DNA of 61,118 bases from positions 1 to 61,118 of the forward strand of contig JAUIBR010000041.1 in NCBI GenBank assembly GCA_030427705.1. The letters are read 5' to 3'. The notes below the pieces were generated by a model. It saw nothing but the letters and a program-made list of their open reading frames with translations. It was not told the origin of the DNA and searched no databases. This document shows positions 8,144 through 17,673 of the stretch, piece by piece. Each line of letters opens with the position of its first letter. The stretch's first letter is position 1. The stretch comes from a bacterium. GTDB taxonomy: Bacteria; Myxococcota_A; Bradymonadia; Bradymonadales; Bradymonadaceae. Position numbers and translations under genes: made by a program.

Positions 8144-8512
8144 ATGATTACGAAGAAACAACGTACGAACGGCCGATTTCGTCGCAAACGACGAATTCGT
8201 AAGAAGGTTGAAGGCAGTGCCGCACGACCTCGCCTGACGGTGTATCGCTCGAACAAGCACATCTACGCGCAAATCGTAGATGACGTTGCTGGCGCTACCC
8301 TGGCTTCGGCCTCGACAAAAGAAGCAGAATTGGCGTCGGCTATCGGCGGCAAAGACAAGAAAGGTCAGGCTCACGAAGTGGGTAAGGCACTTGCTGAGCG
8401 CGCGAAAGAGCGTGGCGTTGAGCAGGTCGTTTTCGACCGCAATGGTTACATCTATCACGGTCGCGTCGCAGCTATGGCTGCTGGTGCACGTGAAGGCGGA
8501 TTGGAGTTCTAA
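8144..8512 (+). CDS. rplR: 50S ribosomal protein L18 (uL18)
   Basis: 122 residues. It contains [20 protein letters not shown] and the C-terminal [26 protein letters not shown] signature of L18, which binds 5S rRNA together with L5 and L25. A strongly basic N-terminus (RRKRRIRKK) is typical. It is one base from rpsE, so the two are probably coupled. Confidence 0.96.
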   Translation: MITKKQRTNGRFRRKRRIRKKVEGSAARPRLTVYRSNKHIYAQIVDDVAGATLASASTKEAELASAIGGKDKKGQAHEVGKALAERAKERGVEQVVFDRNGYIYHGRVAAMAAGAREGGLEF

Positions 8513-8513
8513 A

Positions 8514-9017
8514 ATGGCCTTTAACCGACGCAATAGAAGAGAAGATAGCGAATTTAGCGAGAACGTCGTCACCATCAATCGCGTTGCGAAAGTGGTGAAG
8601 GGCGGTCGTCGTTTCAGCTTTAGCGCCATCGTCGTTGTCGGCGACGGCAACGGTCGTGTTGGGGTTGGACACGGAAAGGCCAATGAGGTCCCCGAATCCA
8701 TCCGCAAGGCGAGTGAAGAAGCGAAGAACAACTTGATCAACGTGCCAATCGTCGATGACACGATTCCGCACGAAGTTCTCGGAAGATTTGGAAGTGGTAG
8801 CGTTCTGCTCAAGCCAGCCAGTGCTGGTACCGGTGTTATCGCTGGTGGAGCTGTCCGCGCGATTTTGGAAGCTGCTGGCGTCAGCAACATCCTGACGAAG
8901 AGCCTTGGCTCGAACAACCCGCACAACGTTGTTAAAGCAACGATGGACGGACTCGAGCAACTCTTCGACCCGGATGAATACCGACGACGCCTCGGCCAAG
9001 ATGTCGAAGAGAACTGA
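8514..9017 (+). CDS. rpsE: 30S ribosomal protein S5 (uS5)
   Basis: 167 residues from ATG 8514, which follows the rplR TAA by one base. Signatures are [21 protein letters not shown] (double-stranded RNA-binding domain) and the [19 protein letters not shown] region. S5 contributes to decoding accuracy and helicase activity at the mRNA entry. The C-terminus ends with a short acidic stretch. Confidence 0.96.
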   Translation: MAFNRRNRREDSEFSENVVTINRVAKVVKGGRRFSFSAIVVVGDGNGRVGVGHGKANEVPESIRKASEEAKNNLINVPIVDDTIPHEVLGRFGSGSVLLKPASAGTGVIAGGAVRAILEAAGVSNILTKSLGSNNPHNVVKATMDGLEQLFDPDEYRRRLGQDVEEN

Positions 9018-9028
9018 GGGAGTCGAAA

Positions 9029-9214
9029 ATGGCAAAGCTCAAAGTAACGATGGTACGCGGATTGGCAGGAAAGAAGCCTAACCAGCGACTGACCGTCAAA
9101 GGTCTGGGCCTTAAGCGTCGACATGATTCAGTCGTCGTCGAAGACACCCCAGCTACCCGCGGCATGATCGAAAAGGTCTCGCACCTCGTCGAGGTCGAAG
9201 AGGTGAAGGAGTAA
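9029..9214 (+). CDS. rpmD: 50S ribosomal protein L30 (uL30)
   Basis: 61 residues, the short bacterial form, with the [20 protein letters not shown] start and a [17 protein letters not shown] core. It sits between rpsE and rplO as usual. A short acidic tail (EVEEVKE) is the only variation. Confidence 0.95.
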   Translation: MAKLKVTMVRGLAGKKPNQRLTVKGLGLKRRHDSVVVEDTPATRGMIEKVSHLVEVEEVKE

Positions 9215-9217
9215 ATC

Positions 9218-9667
9218 ATGTCTTTGAATAATTTGAAGCCGCCGAAAGGCGCAACAAAGAGTCGTAAACGCAAAGGTCGTGGTCAGGGTAGCACCCTCGG
9301 CAAGACCTCGGGTAAAGGCCAAAAAGGTCAAAAGTCCCGCAGCGGTGGCAAGATCAAGCCTGGTTTTGAAGGCGGTCAGATGCCCCTGCAGCGTCGCGTT
9401 CCGAAAATCGGTTTCACCAATAGCAACACCAAGAACATTGGCGTTGTGAACGTTGCAAAACTCAATGAGTTCTTCAACGACGGTGACACCGTGAATAAAG
9501 AAACCCTTGTCGAGAAGCGATTGGTGCGTAAAAACATCGATGGCGTAAAAGTTCTCGGTCAGGGTGAACTGTCCAAGAAGCTGAACGTACAAGTCTACAA
9601 AGCCAGCGAGTCGGCCCAAACGAAAATCACGGGCGCCGGTGGCACGATAGAGGTACTCGGTGGCTAA
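9218..9667 (+). CDS. rplO: 50S ribosomal protein L15 (uL15)
   Basis: 149 residues. The N-terminal RKRKGRGQGSTLGKTSGKGQKGQKSRSG region, rich in Gly and basic residues, penetrates the 23S rRNA core, and FEGGQMPLQRRVPKIGF is the family signature. Its last eight bases overlap the secY start. Confidence 0.96.
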   Translation: MSLNNLKPPKGATKSRKRKGRGQGSTLGKTSGKGQKGQKSRSGGKIKPGFEGGQMPLQRRVPKIGFTNSNTKNIGVVNVAKLNEFFNDGDTVNKETLVEKRLVRKNIDGVKVLGQGELSKKLNVQVYKASESAQTKITGAGGTIEVLGG

Positions 9668-10991
9668 TTTCGGCAACATGTTCCAAATGCCAGAGTTGCG
9701 CAGGCGTCTTTTTTTCACGCTTGCGCTTCTCGCGATCTATCGCACGGGCGTTTTCATCCCAGTTCCTGGGGTTAACCGCACGGCGATGTCTCAGGTAGTT
9801 GGAGGTTCGGGTGGATTCCTTGGTCTGGTGAACTTGTTCACCGGCGGCGCGCTAGAGCTCATGAGTATCTTCGCGCTTGGTATCATGCCCTATATCTCGG
9901 CTTCGATTATCTTCCAGCTCATGACGGTGGTTGTTCCTGCTGTCGAGCGGATGCAGAAAGAAGGCGAAAGCGGACGTCGTAAGATTACGCAATACACGCG
10001 ATACGGAACGGTGCTGCTTAGCATCATTCAAGGTTTCGGTATCTCGTTCTACTTGGAGAACCTGAACGACACGAATCCCGAGCTCGGGCTTCTGGTCGAG
10101 CCAGGTTGGCCATTCCGCCTGATGACGGTCATTACCCTCGTCGCAGGTACGGTGTTTGTGATGTGGTTGGGTGAGCAGATCACCGAGCGCGGTGTCGGAA
10201 ACGGTATCTCGCTGATCATCACCGCAGGCATCATCGCTCAGTTCCCAGTCGCCGTGTTCCAGACCGTTCAGCTGTTCCAAAACGGTTCGCTGTCGACGTT
10301 CTCGATGTTGGCGATTGGTCTGGTCGCGCTCAGTGTCACGGGTTTCATCGTGTTCATGGAGAGCGCTCAACGCCGTGTGCCTCTGCAATATGCAAAACGC
10401 ATGGTGGGTCGACGAATCTATGGTGGTCAAACGCACCACCTTCCATTGAAGGTCAATATGGCTGGAGTTATCCCGCCAATTTTCGCTTCATCGATTCTGA
10501 TCTTCCCAGCGACGATCACTTCGTACTTCGAAGGGAATCCGATCGCGGTTTGGATTCAGGGCGCGTTGATTCCAGGGGACTGGCGCTACAATATTATCTA
10601 CGTCGTTCTCAATATCTTCTTCTGTTACTTCTACACGGCGGTTCAGGTGAACCCGGTCGATATGGCCGACAACCTGAAGAAATCCGACGCGTTCATCCCA
10701 GGCGTTCGCCCGGGTAAGAAGACGGCTGAAGAGCTTGACCGCATTATGAGTCGCTTGACCTTTGCGGGCGCGATTTACATCTCGGCCGTCTGTGTTTTGC
10801 CGTTCTTCCTGCAGGACAGCTTGGGCATTTCGTTCTACTTCGGTGGAACCAGCTTGCTCATCGTCGTTTCCGTTGGATTGGACACGGTCAACCAGGTGGA
10901 GAACTACCTCATCACTCGCCAGTACGACGACTTTGGTGCAAAAGCCGGGGCCGGAACTGGAAGTGGTCGCATTAAGGGTAGGGACTCGTAG
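9660..10991 (+). CDS. secY: Protein translocase channel subunit SecY
   Basis: 443 residues with ten hydrophobic segments. The plug region is near FTGGALELMSIFALGIMPYI, and the cytoplasmic loop has RRIYGGQTHHLPLKVNMAGVIPPIFASS. SecY is the membrane pore that secretes unfolded proteins with SecE, SecG and SecA, and the route for the many exported proteins in this window. It starts with GTG at 9660 inside the end of rplO. The C-terminus ends in a Gly/Ser-rich stretch. A terminator follows it, and the usual neighbour adk is absent. Confidence 0.97.
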   Translation: MANFGNMFQMPELRRRLFFTLALLAIYRTGVFIPVPGVNRTAMSQVVGGSGGFLGLVNLFTGGALELMSIFALGIMPYISASIIFQLMTVVVPAVERMQKEGESGRRKITQYTRYGTVLLSIIQGFGISFYLENLNDTNPELGLLVEPGWPFRLMTVITLVAGTVFVMWLGEQITERGVGNGISLIITAGIIAQFPVAVFQTVQLFQNGSLSTFSMLAIGLVALSVTGFIVFMESAQRRVPLQYAKRMVGRRIYGGQTHHLPLKVNMAGVIPPIFASSILIFPATITSYFEGNPIAVWIQGALIPGDWRYNIIYVVLNIFFCYFYTAVQVNPVDMADNLKKSDAFIPGVRPGKKTAEELDRIMSRLTFAGAIYISAVCVLPFFLQDSLGISFYFGGTSLLIVVSVGLDTVNQVENYLITRQYDDFGAKAGAGTGSGRIKGRDS

Positions 10992-11013
10992 AGTTTCTAC
11001 TGTTTGTCGATGA

Positions 11014-11043
11014 AGGGCCGCGCTTGCGCGGCTCTTTTTGTTT
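11014..11043 (+). terminator. Intrinsic terminator between secY and map
   Basis: A 9-bp GC-rich stem (11014-11022 with 11027-11035, one G-T pair) with a CTTG loop runs into TTTTTGTTT. It is well formed and lies 22 bases after the secY stop. It would separate the S10/spc transcript from the map-infA-alpha genes unless read through. Confidence 0.88.
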
Positions 11044-11055
11044 GTGGAGCTTGCG

Positions 11056-11838
11056 ATGGAAGTGCAGCTGAAGACGCTCGAAGAGATCGATAAGATTCGG
11101 GCTGCAGGCAAGATTGTCGATGAAGTGCTCACGAAAGTGACGGATGCGGCCGATGTTGGTGTGACGACTCGTGAGCTCGACACATTTGCCCGCGAGATCA
11201 TCGATGGCCGGGCCGAGCCGGCTTTCTTGGATTACCCAAACTCCAATCCCAACAAACCCAGTTTTCCGGGGGTACTTTGCACGTCTGTGAATGCGGAAGT
11301 GGTTCATGGTGTGCCCAATGATCAACCCTTGGTCGAGGGGGATGTCCTCAGCGTCGACTTTGGATGCTGTGTGGATGGCTTCTTCGCAGATTCGGCCCGC
11401 ACAGTCGCCATTGGAGAAGCCAATTCAGCCGATCGCCGGCTTATGAACGCGACACAGGCTGCGCTCCAAGCGGCTATTGATGCGGCTCAGCCGGGTGGGC
11501 GCTTGTTTGATATCGGCGAGGCGATCGAGGGGGTGATCAACCCGCATGGCTACGGAATTGTCCGCGATCTCATGGGCCATGGAATTGGTCGGAATCTTCA
11601 CGAAGAGCCATCGGTCCCAAATTTCAAACCTGGGATCCTGCAGTTCTGGCGAAATCACGTGTTAAATCCGGGGCTTGTCATAGCTATCGAGCCGATGATT
11701 ACGGCGGGAAGTGGGAATATTGAGGTGTTGGACGACGATTGGACGGTGGTGACGAAGGATGGTTCGAAGGCTGCACACTACGAGCACACCATCGCAATCA
11801 CCAAAGATGGACCGATCATCTTGACTTTGGACTTGTGA
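11056..11838 (+). CDS. map: Methionine aminopeptidase, type I
   Basis: 260 residues. It removes the initiator methionine from new proteins. The five metal ligands of the pita-bread fold can be placed: Asp in LSVDFG, Asp in FADSART, His in MGHGIGRNLHEEP, Glu in AIEPM and Glu in YEHTI. The ATG at 11056 has GGAG six bases upstream and is preferred over a TTG inside the terminator's T-run. It lies just after a terminator, so its promoter is unclear; transcription may depend on read-through. Confidence 0.95.
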   Translation: MEVQLKTLEEIDKIRAAGKIVDEVLTKVTDAADVGVTTRELDTFAREIIDGRAEPAFLDYPNSNPNKPSFPGVLCTSVNAEVVHGVPNDQPLVEGDVLSVDFGCCVDGFFADSARTVAIGEANSADRRLMNATQAALQAAIDAAQPGGRLFDIGEAIEGVINPHGYGIVRDLMGHGIGRNLHEEPSVPNFKPGILQFWRNHVLNPGLVIAIEPMITAGSGNIEVLDDDWTVVTKDGSKAAHYEHTIAITKDGPIILTLDL

Positions 11839-11916
11839 GTGTGTAAGTAAACCGCCCTTGTCGAAAGCGCCGAAATTTAGCGGGTTCGCAAGGTACTCAA
11901 ATGAGGAACGGTACGA

Positions 11917-12135
11917 ATGGCAAAAGAAGACGTCATACAGGTGGAAGGCACGGTTATCGAACCCCTGCCAAACGCCATGTTCAGGGTAGAATTGGAGAAT
12001 GGCCACAAGGTGTTGGCTCATATCTCCGGGAAGATGCGCATGCACTTCATCAAGATTCTACCTGGTGACACCGTGACGGTGGAGCTTTCGCCTTACGATC
12101 TGACCCGTGGTCGGATCGTTTACCGCGCCAAATAG
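11917..12135 (+). CDS. infA: Translation initiation factor IF-1
   Basis: 72 residues, the exact usual length, with [30 protein letters not shown] and the [13 protein letters not shown] end. It is an OB-fold factor that occupies the 30S A site during initiation. GAGGAACG precedes the ATG. It follows map by 78 bases and leads into rpmJ. Confidence 0.97.
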   Translation: MAKEDVIQVEGTVIEPLPNAMFRVELENGHKVLAHISGKMRMHFIKILPGDTVTVELSPYDLTRGRIVYRAK

Positions 12136-12183
12136 ATACTGAATGTTTAATGGCCTGCTCGTCGGGTCCATCGGAGTGATGTC

Positions 12184-12297
12184 ATGAAAGTGCGTCCATC
12201 AGTTAAGAAAATTTGTGATAACTGCAAGATCATTCGACGTAAGGGCGTGGTCCGCGTGATTTGTACAAATCCGCGACACAAGCAACGTCAGGGCTGA
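12184..12297 (+). CDS. rpmJ: 50S ribosomal protein L36 (bL36), zinc type
   Basis: A very short gene of 37 codons. The product starts [21 protein letters not shown] and ends with [11 protein letters not shown]. The CxxC, the later Cys and the His form the zinc ribbon of the zinc-containing L36 form. A GGAG at 12173-12176 precedes the ATG. It sits between infA and rpsM as in most bacteria. Confidence 0.95.
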   Translation: MKVRPSVKKICDNCKIIRRKGVVRVICTNPRHKQRQG

Positions 12298-12362
12298 TTG
12301 CAATTAATGGTTTAGATGTTTCGGCGAACAGCCCGAAGCGAATGAGTTATTAGGAGAGTAAC

Positions 12363-12731
12363 GTGGCACGCATTGCTGGTGTAGACCTGCCGCGCCGAAA
12401 GCGGATCGACATTGCGCTGACTTATATCTACGGCATCGGGCGTACGCTCGCCGTCGAGATTCTTGAGAAAGCAAACGTGGATGGTGGAACAAATTCGGAT
12501 CATTTGACCGAAGATGAAGTTCGCCGAATCCGCGAAGTTATTGAAGGCGAATACAAGGTCGAAGGTGACCTTCGTCGTCAAGTTCAGCTGGACATCAAGC
12601 GTCTTAAGGACCTTGGTTGCTATCGCGGTCTTCGTCACCGTCGTGGCCTTCCGGCTCGTGGCCAACGGACGCGTACGAACGGTCGTACCCGACGTGGACC
12701 CCGTCGTACGATGGCTCGCAAGAAGCGCTAA
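12363..12731 (+). CDS. rpsM: 30S ribosomal protein S13 (uS13)
   Basis: 122 residues starting from GTG at 12363 (AGGAG upstream), with the [25 protein letters not shown] start and the C-terminal [18 protein letters not shown] tail that touches tRNA in the P site. S13 forms bridges between the 30S head and the 50S. Standard length. Confidence 0.96.
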   Translation: MARIAGVDLPRRKRIDIALTYIYGIGRTLAVEILEKANVDGGTNSDHLTEDEVRRIREVIEGEYKVEGDLRRQVQLDIKRLKDLGCYRGLRHRRGLPARGQRTRTNGRTRRGPRRTMARKKR

Positions 12732-12767
12732 ATGAATGGATGCCGTGAGGCATTAGGAGATTGATGT

Positions 12768-13145
12768 ATGGCTAAGGCGAAGCGAAAAGTCCGTAAGAAT
12801 ATACAGACGGGCATTGCTCATATTCAGGCAACGTTCAATAACACGATCGTGACCATCACCGACACCAACGGCAATGCCGTTTCATGGTGTAGCGCAGGCG
12901 CACGCGGCTTCAAAGGCTCGCGTAAGTCGACGCCATTCGCCGCAGGTGTTGCAGCAGAAGATGCTGCACGCAAGGCAATGGACCACGGTATGAAGTCGAT
13001 CACGGTTTTCCTCAAAGGACCAGGCACGGGTCGTGAAGCAGCACTTCGCTCGCTTCAGTCCGCAGGTCTTCGAGTGACGGCAATTCGTGACGTAACGCCG
13101 TTGCCACACAATGGATGCCGCCCACCGAAGCGTCGGCGCGTCTAA
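12768..13145 (+). CDS. rpsK: 30S ribosomal protein S11 (uS11)
   Basis: 125 residues with [18 protein letters not shown] and the C-terminal [16 protein letters not shown] signature. S11 lies on the 30S platform near the E site. The next gene in the alpha operon should be rpsD, but here a 96-base gap leads straight to rpoA. Confidence 0.96.
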   Translation: MAKAKRKVRKNIQTGIAHIQATFNNTIVTITDTNGNAVSWCSAGARGFKGSRKSTPFAAGVAAEDAARKAMDHGMKSITVFLKGPGTGREAALRSLQSAGLRVTAIRDVTPLPHNGCRPPKRRRV

Positions 13146-13190
13146 GAAATTAAGGTTTAACGACCTAAACGAACTCTATTTTTCCGTTGA

Positions 13191-13216
13191 AGGGACCCGC
13201 ATTGAGGCTGGTCCCT
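13191..13216 (+). other. Hairpin in the rpsK-rpoA gap
   Basis: A perfect 7-bp stem (AGGGACC at 13191-13197, GGTCCCT at 13210-13216) with a 12-base loop lies 26 bases before rpoA. It occupies the spot where rpsD normally is. No long T-run follows, so it is not a strong terminator; it may be a regulatory or processing element. Confidence 0.5.
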
Positions 13217-13241
13217 CTTCATCGTTTCGGAGGCATAGCTC

Positions 13242-14240
13242 ATGATGTATCGCAACTGGCGAGATCTCATCAAACCGCGCGAAGTTAAGATCGACCACCG
13301 CACCAAGACCGACACGTACGCTAAGTTCGTGTGCGAACCGTTGGAGCGAGGCTACGGTATTACGATCGGTAACGCGCTCCGCCGCATCTTGCTCAGCAGC
13401 ATCATGGGCGCGGCAGTCACCAAAGTTAAACTTGATGGCGCACTGCACGAATTCACCAGCCTTCCCGAGGTCAAAGAGGACGTCACCGACGTCGTCTTGA
13501 ACCTCAAAGAGCTTCGCCTCCGTCTCGACGTGGATGAAGCACAGGTGGTTACCGTTGACGTTGACGGCCCGAAGGTCGTTACCGGCGCTGACATCAACAC
13601 CGGTGCTCACGTTCAGGTGCTTAACCCTGACCACAAGATTGCAACGGTTAGCGAAACTGGTTCGCTGCGCATGGAACTCACGGTCACTCCAGGCCGCGGT
13701 TATGTTCCAGCAGAAGAGAACAAGAGCGAAGAAGACGCACTTGGCGTCATCGCGATCGACAGCCTCTTCAGCCCAATCCGCAAGGTGAACTTCTCCATCA
13801 CGAACGCTCGTGTTGGACAGCGTACGGACTACGACAAGCTTGCGCTTGAAGTTTGGACGGACGGTTCGGTTCTTCCGGAAGACGCTGTGGCATATGCTGC
13901 AAAGATCCTGAAAGACCAGCTCAACATCTTCATCAACTTCGACGAGGCGCTTGAGCCCGAAGAGACCGAGGAAGAGGAAGTACCAGAATTTAACGAGCAC
14001 CTGCTTCGTCCAGTCGACGAGCTTGAGCTCTCGGTACGTAGCTTCAACTGCCTGCAGAACGCAGGAATCAAATACATCGGTGACTTGGTCCAGAAGACTG
14101 AGCCCGAAATGCTCAAGACGAAGAACTTCGGCCGTAAGTCGCTCAAAGAAATCAAAGAGCTGCTGGCTGGTATGGGACTTCAGCTGGGCATGAAATTGGA
14201 TAATTGGCCGCCAAAAGACTTGGCAAAGGCCGAGGGCTAA
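13242..14240 (+). CDS. rpoA: RNA polymerase alpha subunit
   Basis: 332 residues, normal length. The N-terminal dimerisation domain ([20 protein letters not shown] near residues 30-48) assembles beta and beta'. An acidic linker (about residues 238-252) leads to the C-terminal domain ([16 protein letters not shown] and [13 protein letters not shown]), which binds UP elements and activators. Two ATGs are adjacent; the one at 13242 is eight bases from GGAGG and is preferred. Confidence 0.97.
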   Translation: MMYRNWRDLIKPREVKIDHRTKTDTYAKFVCEPLERGYGITIGNALRRILLSSIMGAAVTKVKLDGALHEFTSLPEVKEDVTDVVLNLKELRLRLDVDEAQVVTVDVDGPKVVTGADINTGAHVQVLNPDHKIATVSETGSLRMELTVTPGRGYVPAEENKSEEDALGVIAIDSLFSPIRKVNFSITNARVGQRTDYDKLALEVWTDGSVLPEDAVAYAAKILKDQLNIFINFDEALEPEETEEEEVPEFNEHLLRPVDELELSVRSFNCLQNAGIKYIGDLVQKTEPEMLKTKNFGRKSLKEIKELLAGMGLQLGMKLDNWPPKDLAKAEG

Positions 14241-14297
14241 TCGCCCGCTGAATTGGATGTATTCAGGCTGTGAAGCCTGCGAATTTGAGGAATTACG

Positions 14298-14747
14298 ATG
14301 CGACACAAGAAATCAGGCCGAAAGCTGAATCGCACTTCGTCACACCGCAAAGCCATGTTCAACAACATGCTGATTGCGTTGGTGAAGTACGAGATGATTC
14401 AAACGACGGACCCTAAGGCGAAAGAACTTCGACGCTTCGCTGACCGTTTGATCACGACCGCGAAGAAAGACACGGTTGCTGCTCGCCGCAATGCATTTGC
14501 TATCCTTGGTGACAAAGAACTCGTCGCAAAATTGTTCGACGATCTCGCCAAGCGTGACGAAATCTCTGGACGCAACGGCGGTTATGTCCGTGTCCTGAAG
14601 GTTGAGAATCGAGGCTCAGACAACGCTCCTATCTCCCGCGTCAGCTGGGTTGGTGCGACGATTGAGAGCACCGAGAAGCTGCGCTACCCAGCCCACATCC
14701 TTGAGAACCTTTTCGAGGATACGGCAGAAGAGGAAGACGAAGGTTAG
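14298..14747 (+). CDS. rplQ: 50S ribosomal protein L17 (bL17)
   Basis: 149 residues. The N-terminus ([20 protein letters not shown]) is the family signature. The C-terminus is extended beyond the minimal 116-127 residues by an acidic tail ([12 protein letters not shown]). L17 lies near the tunnel exit. A small hairpin (14264-14269 with 14274-14279) lies just before its ribosome-binding site. It is the last gene of the cluster. Confidence 0.95.
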   Translation: MRHKKSGRKLNRTSSHRKAMFNNMLIALVKYEMIQTTDPKAKELRRFADRLITTAKKDTVAARRNAFAILGDKELVAKLFDDLAKRDEISGRNGGYVRVLKVENRGSDNAPISRVSWVGATIESTEKLRYPAHILENLFEDTAEEEDEG

Positions 14748-14779
14748 TCTTCGCCGCATCGTAAGATTGAATCGACAAG

Positions 14780-14811
14780 ACCCGCAGCGCGTACGCGCTA
14801 GCGGGTTTTTT
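14780..14811 (+). terminator. Intrinsic terminator after rplQ
   Basis: Stem 14780-14791 pairs with 14794-14806 with a single bulged A, and TTTTTTCGTTCTT follows. It ends the ribosomal cluster. Confidence 0.92.
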
Positions 14812-14889
14812 CGTTCTTGAAACGTCGATGGGGAACTTGTTCAGAATTTGGGCTTGGTTATCATCAACCTACTCCAATTGAGGTGAGCG

Positions 14890-17673
14890 ATGTTGCGTAT
14901 TGGAATTGTGGCGGCTTTGGCGGTCTTGGCGAGTGGGTGCGTCTTTGATTCTCTTGCAGACGTGTCTGAAGGCACCGTTGAGAACAACGTCAACAATCAA
15001 GACGACATGGATATGCAGTCCAACGATATGTCGGATATGGATATCGATGTTGATATGGACCCAGACCTTCCGCCCAGCCAGACGTTGACGGTCAACGTCA
15101 CAGACGACACAAACGACGGGTCATGTGACTCGAATCACTGTTCGCTACGTGAGGCTATTGCGTCGGCGAACGCTGTCGAAGATGCGTTGGTCACCTTTGA
15201 TTTACCTGCAGGTGCGGAGATCGACACCATTGCGGTTGGCAGCACTTTGCAGGTGTCCGGCAACGTTCGGATTGAAGGTTATGAAATCAGCGAAAACCGA
15301 ACGGTCGAAATCCGGGGAGATTTCGCAATGGGCCCAGTGTTTGAGTTGGATTCGTCCGAGACGATTATTCTCAGAGACTTGGAGGTTACCGCGACCAATA
15401 GCAATGCGGCAGTTCGTATGCGAGGGCCGCACCAATTAGAGCGCGTTTCGGTGCGCGGCGGTGGTGTTGGTATCTTGGTGGAGTCCGGAGACAATGTACG
15501 CATCACAGACTGTGGGCTGGGGTTTAGCTCGCGTCGAGAGGTCCCGTTCACGCCCGGCAACAACATGGGGATCCTGGTGGGACCGATGGCTGACCGGGTC
15601 ACGATGACGCGTGTGACGGTTGTCTCGTCGAGCGAGGATGGAGTCTACATCGGACCTTCGACATCGACGGACGAAGTTCTGATTTCGGAATCCAATATTG
15701 GGTCCATGCCGAACATGCGTACCGAAGGTGGAAACCAGCGAAACGGCATCGTGATACAGCGCCCAAATGTACAGGTGGCTGACTCGATCATCGGAAACAA
15801 TGGATTGAATGGGATTTTTGTGGCTATCGAGGCTCCGTCGATGATGGACGCCGCTGTGGCGATAAGAGGCAATCAGATTGGTGTGGCGGAAGCCACATCG
15901 ATTCCTAACGGGCTTTCCGGGATCGATGCATTAAGCGCGAACGCCATCAACATTGGTGGGCCCAAAGGTGACGGCGTGCAGTGCGAACAGAACTGCAATG
16001 CTATCGGAGCGCATCCCGAGGCTGGGATTCGGCTCTCAGGCGTCGCCAATTCACAGATTCAAGGGAACTACATTGGCTTTTCCACCCTCCGGCAAAAGCG
16101 CGGCAATGAGTATGGAATCACTATTGGGGCCTCGGGTTTTCTAGCCCGGCCAAGCGGTGAGCCGTGCGTCATTGGAGGTGATTGCAGCACTGGCGCATGT
16201 CTGCTTGAGACAAACAATACAAACCGCCCCGGGGTTGCCGGTACGTGTCGCGCCTCCATCGGGTGTCAGGCCTGCGACAAGCGAGAGCGGCCAGTTCCGG
16301 GGGTTATCAACATTGGTGCAGGCAGCTTGGGAACGGGTTGCACGGGCGCATGCAATGCGATTGGTCATCAGACTCAAGCAGGGATCGGCATCGGCAATGC
16401 TCAGGCGGTCAACGTCACCAACACGCTTATTGGTGTTGCCCCTACGGGCGGGGCGTCCGCACCCAACAACGCTGGCATTCAGACCAATATCAATGGTCCA
16501 GCGTTATTGAACATCTCGGAAAGCGTCCTGTCCGGCAATACCACCTGGGGCTTCATCGGTGATGCTGTGGACTTCCAGCTTAGAAACTCGTTGATTGGCG
16601 TGGGGCCCGTGAATCAGACGCCGATTGGCAATGAAACGGGAGGTGTCTGGGTTGGGCTCAATCAAAGCGGCGTGATCGCAGACAACGTGTTCGCCAATAA
16701 TGTGGAGTCATTGCGTCTGGGGGCTGTTCGGCTGCCATCTGTACCATTCACCGGCCAGGTTCAAGACAATTCGTTTTCTGGTCTTCCAGGGGCGAATGAA
16801 TCCAAGGGTATCTACGTCGTCTTTGGTCAGAATCTAGGGATCATGCAGAACACGTTCGACAATTTTGATGTCGGTCTCCGGCTCCTGTCGGGGCGGAACG
16901 TATCGATCACCCAAAATGACATGACAAACACCACTATCGGGCTTCAGGGCGAAGAGAACGCTTTGAGTTTGGACACTGGACACTTCGAGGCGTCCGAGAA
17001 CACCTTTGTTGGAGTAGGGACCACCAACCGTGCGATAGAGCTTGCACCAAATCGACCAGGCCAAGACGCGGGCGATGTCGATGGTGGATTCAACGGGCTG
17101 CTCAATTATCCCGACAACCTTGCGCTGGCGAACGGTGCGCTCACCTCGATGTCTGGCGAAGTTTCCGTGCAAGGTGCGCGCATTGAATTCGTGGAATCCT
17201 CCGGGAACGATATCATTCAGACATACGCAGGTTGCATCGATAATGGCGTGGACGACGATTCGACTGGCAACAATCTCACTTTTGATTGCTCGCTGGGCAT
17301 TCAACTTCCGACAGGTACGACGCTCCGGGCGATTGCGACCGCGCGCCGTTATGCTGTCAGCGTGAATGGGCTGACTGCTGGACAAACGTATGGCGTGCGG
17401 ATCGGGACGGAAGATGTGACAGTTGTTGCCACGAATGGCGACAACAATACGAGCCTTCGGGATAAGATCCGAACCGAGATTGAGAACACGGTTGGGTTGG
17501 GTGCCATCGCTGTGGCGAGGAATTGCCCACTGACCACGATTCCTTGTGTCGATTTGACTGTGGGTTACGACGTTCCGGTGGTCGCAATTTCGCCTGCAGA
17601 TGTGACGCACGTGCAGGCGGAGACGGCTGGAAATGTATCGTCTGAGTTCAGTAACCCAGTGGTCAATCAGTAG
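14890..17673 (+). CDS. CSLREAI-type right-handed beta-helix lipoprotein
   Basis: 927 residues. The signal peptide ends in a lipobox (LASGC, Cys17), so the protein is probably anchored in the outer membrane. An Asn/Asp/Met-rich linker (about residues 31-60) follows, then the CSLREAIASAN motif (near residue 83) that names the CSLREAI surface-protein domain. The rest is many short repeating strands with NxxxGI, GNxIG and isolated-Asn turns, typical of right-handed parallel beta-helices. A Cys-rich insert (about residues 425-470) interrupts it. The substrate is unknown; such folds bind or cut polysaccharides or serve as adhesins, and no catalytic site was identified. It overlaps the convergent gene by seven bases. 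Confidence 0.8.
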   Translation: MLRIGIVAALAVLASGCVFDSLADVSEGTVENNVNNQDDMDMQSNDMSDMDIDVDMDPDLPPSQTLTVNVTDDTNDGSCDSNHCSLREAIASANAVEDALVTFDLPAGAEIDTIAVGSTLQVSGNVRIEGYEISENRTVEIRGDFAMGPVFELDSSETIILRDLEVTATNSNAAVRMRGPHQLERVSVRGGGVGILVESGDNVRITDCGLGFSSRREVPFTPGNNMGILVGPMADRVTMTRVTVVSSSEDGVYIGPSTSTDEVLISESNIGSMPNMRTEGGNQRNGIVIQRPNVQVADSIIGNNGLNGIFVAIEAPSMMDAAVAIRGNQIGVAEATSIPNGLSGIDALSANAINIGGPKGDGVQCEQNCNAIGAHPEAGIRLSGVANSQIQGNYIGFSTLRQKRGNEYGITIGASGFLARPSGEPCVIGGDCSTGACLLETNNTNRPGVAGTCRASIGCQACDKRERPVPGVINIGAGSLGTGCTGACNAIGHQTQAGIGIGNAQAVNVTNTLIGVAPTGGASAPNNAGIQTNINGPALLNISESVLSGNTTWGFIGDAVDFQLRNSLIGVGPVNQTPIGNETGGVWVGLNQSGVIADNVFANNVESLRLGAVRLPSVPFTGQVQDNSFSGLPGANESKGIYVVFGQNLGIMQNTFDNFDVGLRLLSGRNVSITQNDMTNTTIGLQGEENALSLDTGHFEASENTFVGVGTTNRAIELAPNRPGQDAGDVDGGFNGLLNYPDNLALANGALTSMSGEVSVQGARIEFVESSGNDIIQTYAGCIDNGVDDDSTGNNLTFDCSLGIQLPTGTTLRAIATARRYAVSVNGLTAGQTYGVRIGTEDVTVVATNGDNNTSLRDKIRTEIENTVGLGAIAVARNCPLTTIPCVDLTVGYDVPVVAISPADVTHVQAETAGNVSSEFSNPVVNQ

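Noticed and set aside
13191-13216. Full terminator between rpsK and rpoA
   Set aside because: The stem is good but no T-run follows, so only a hairpin is claimed.
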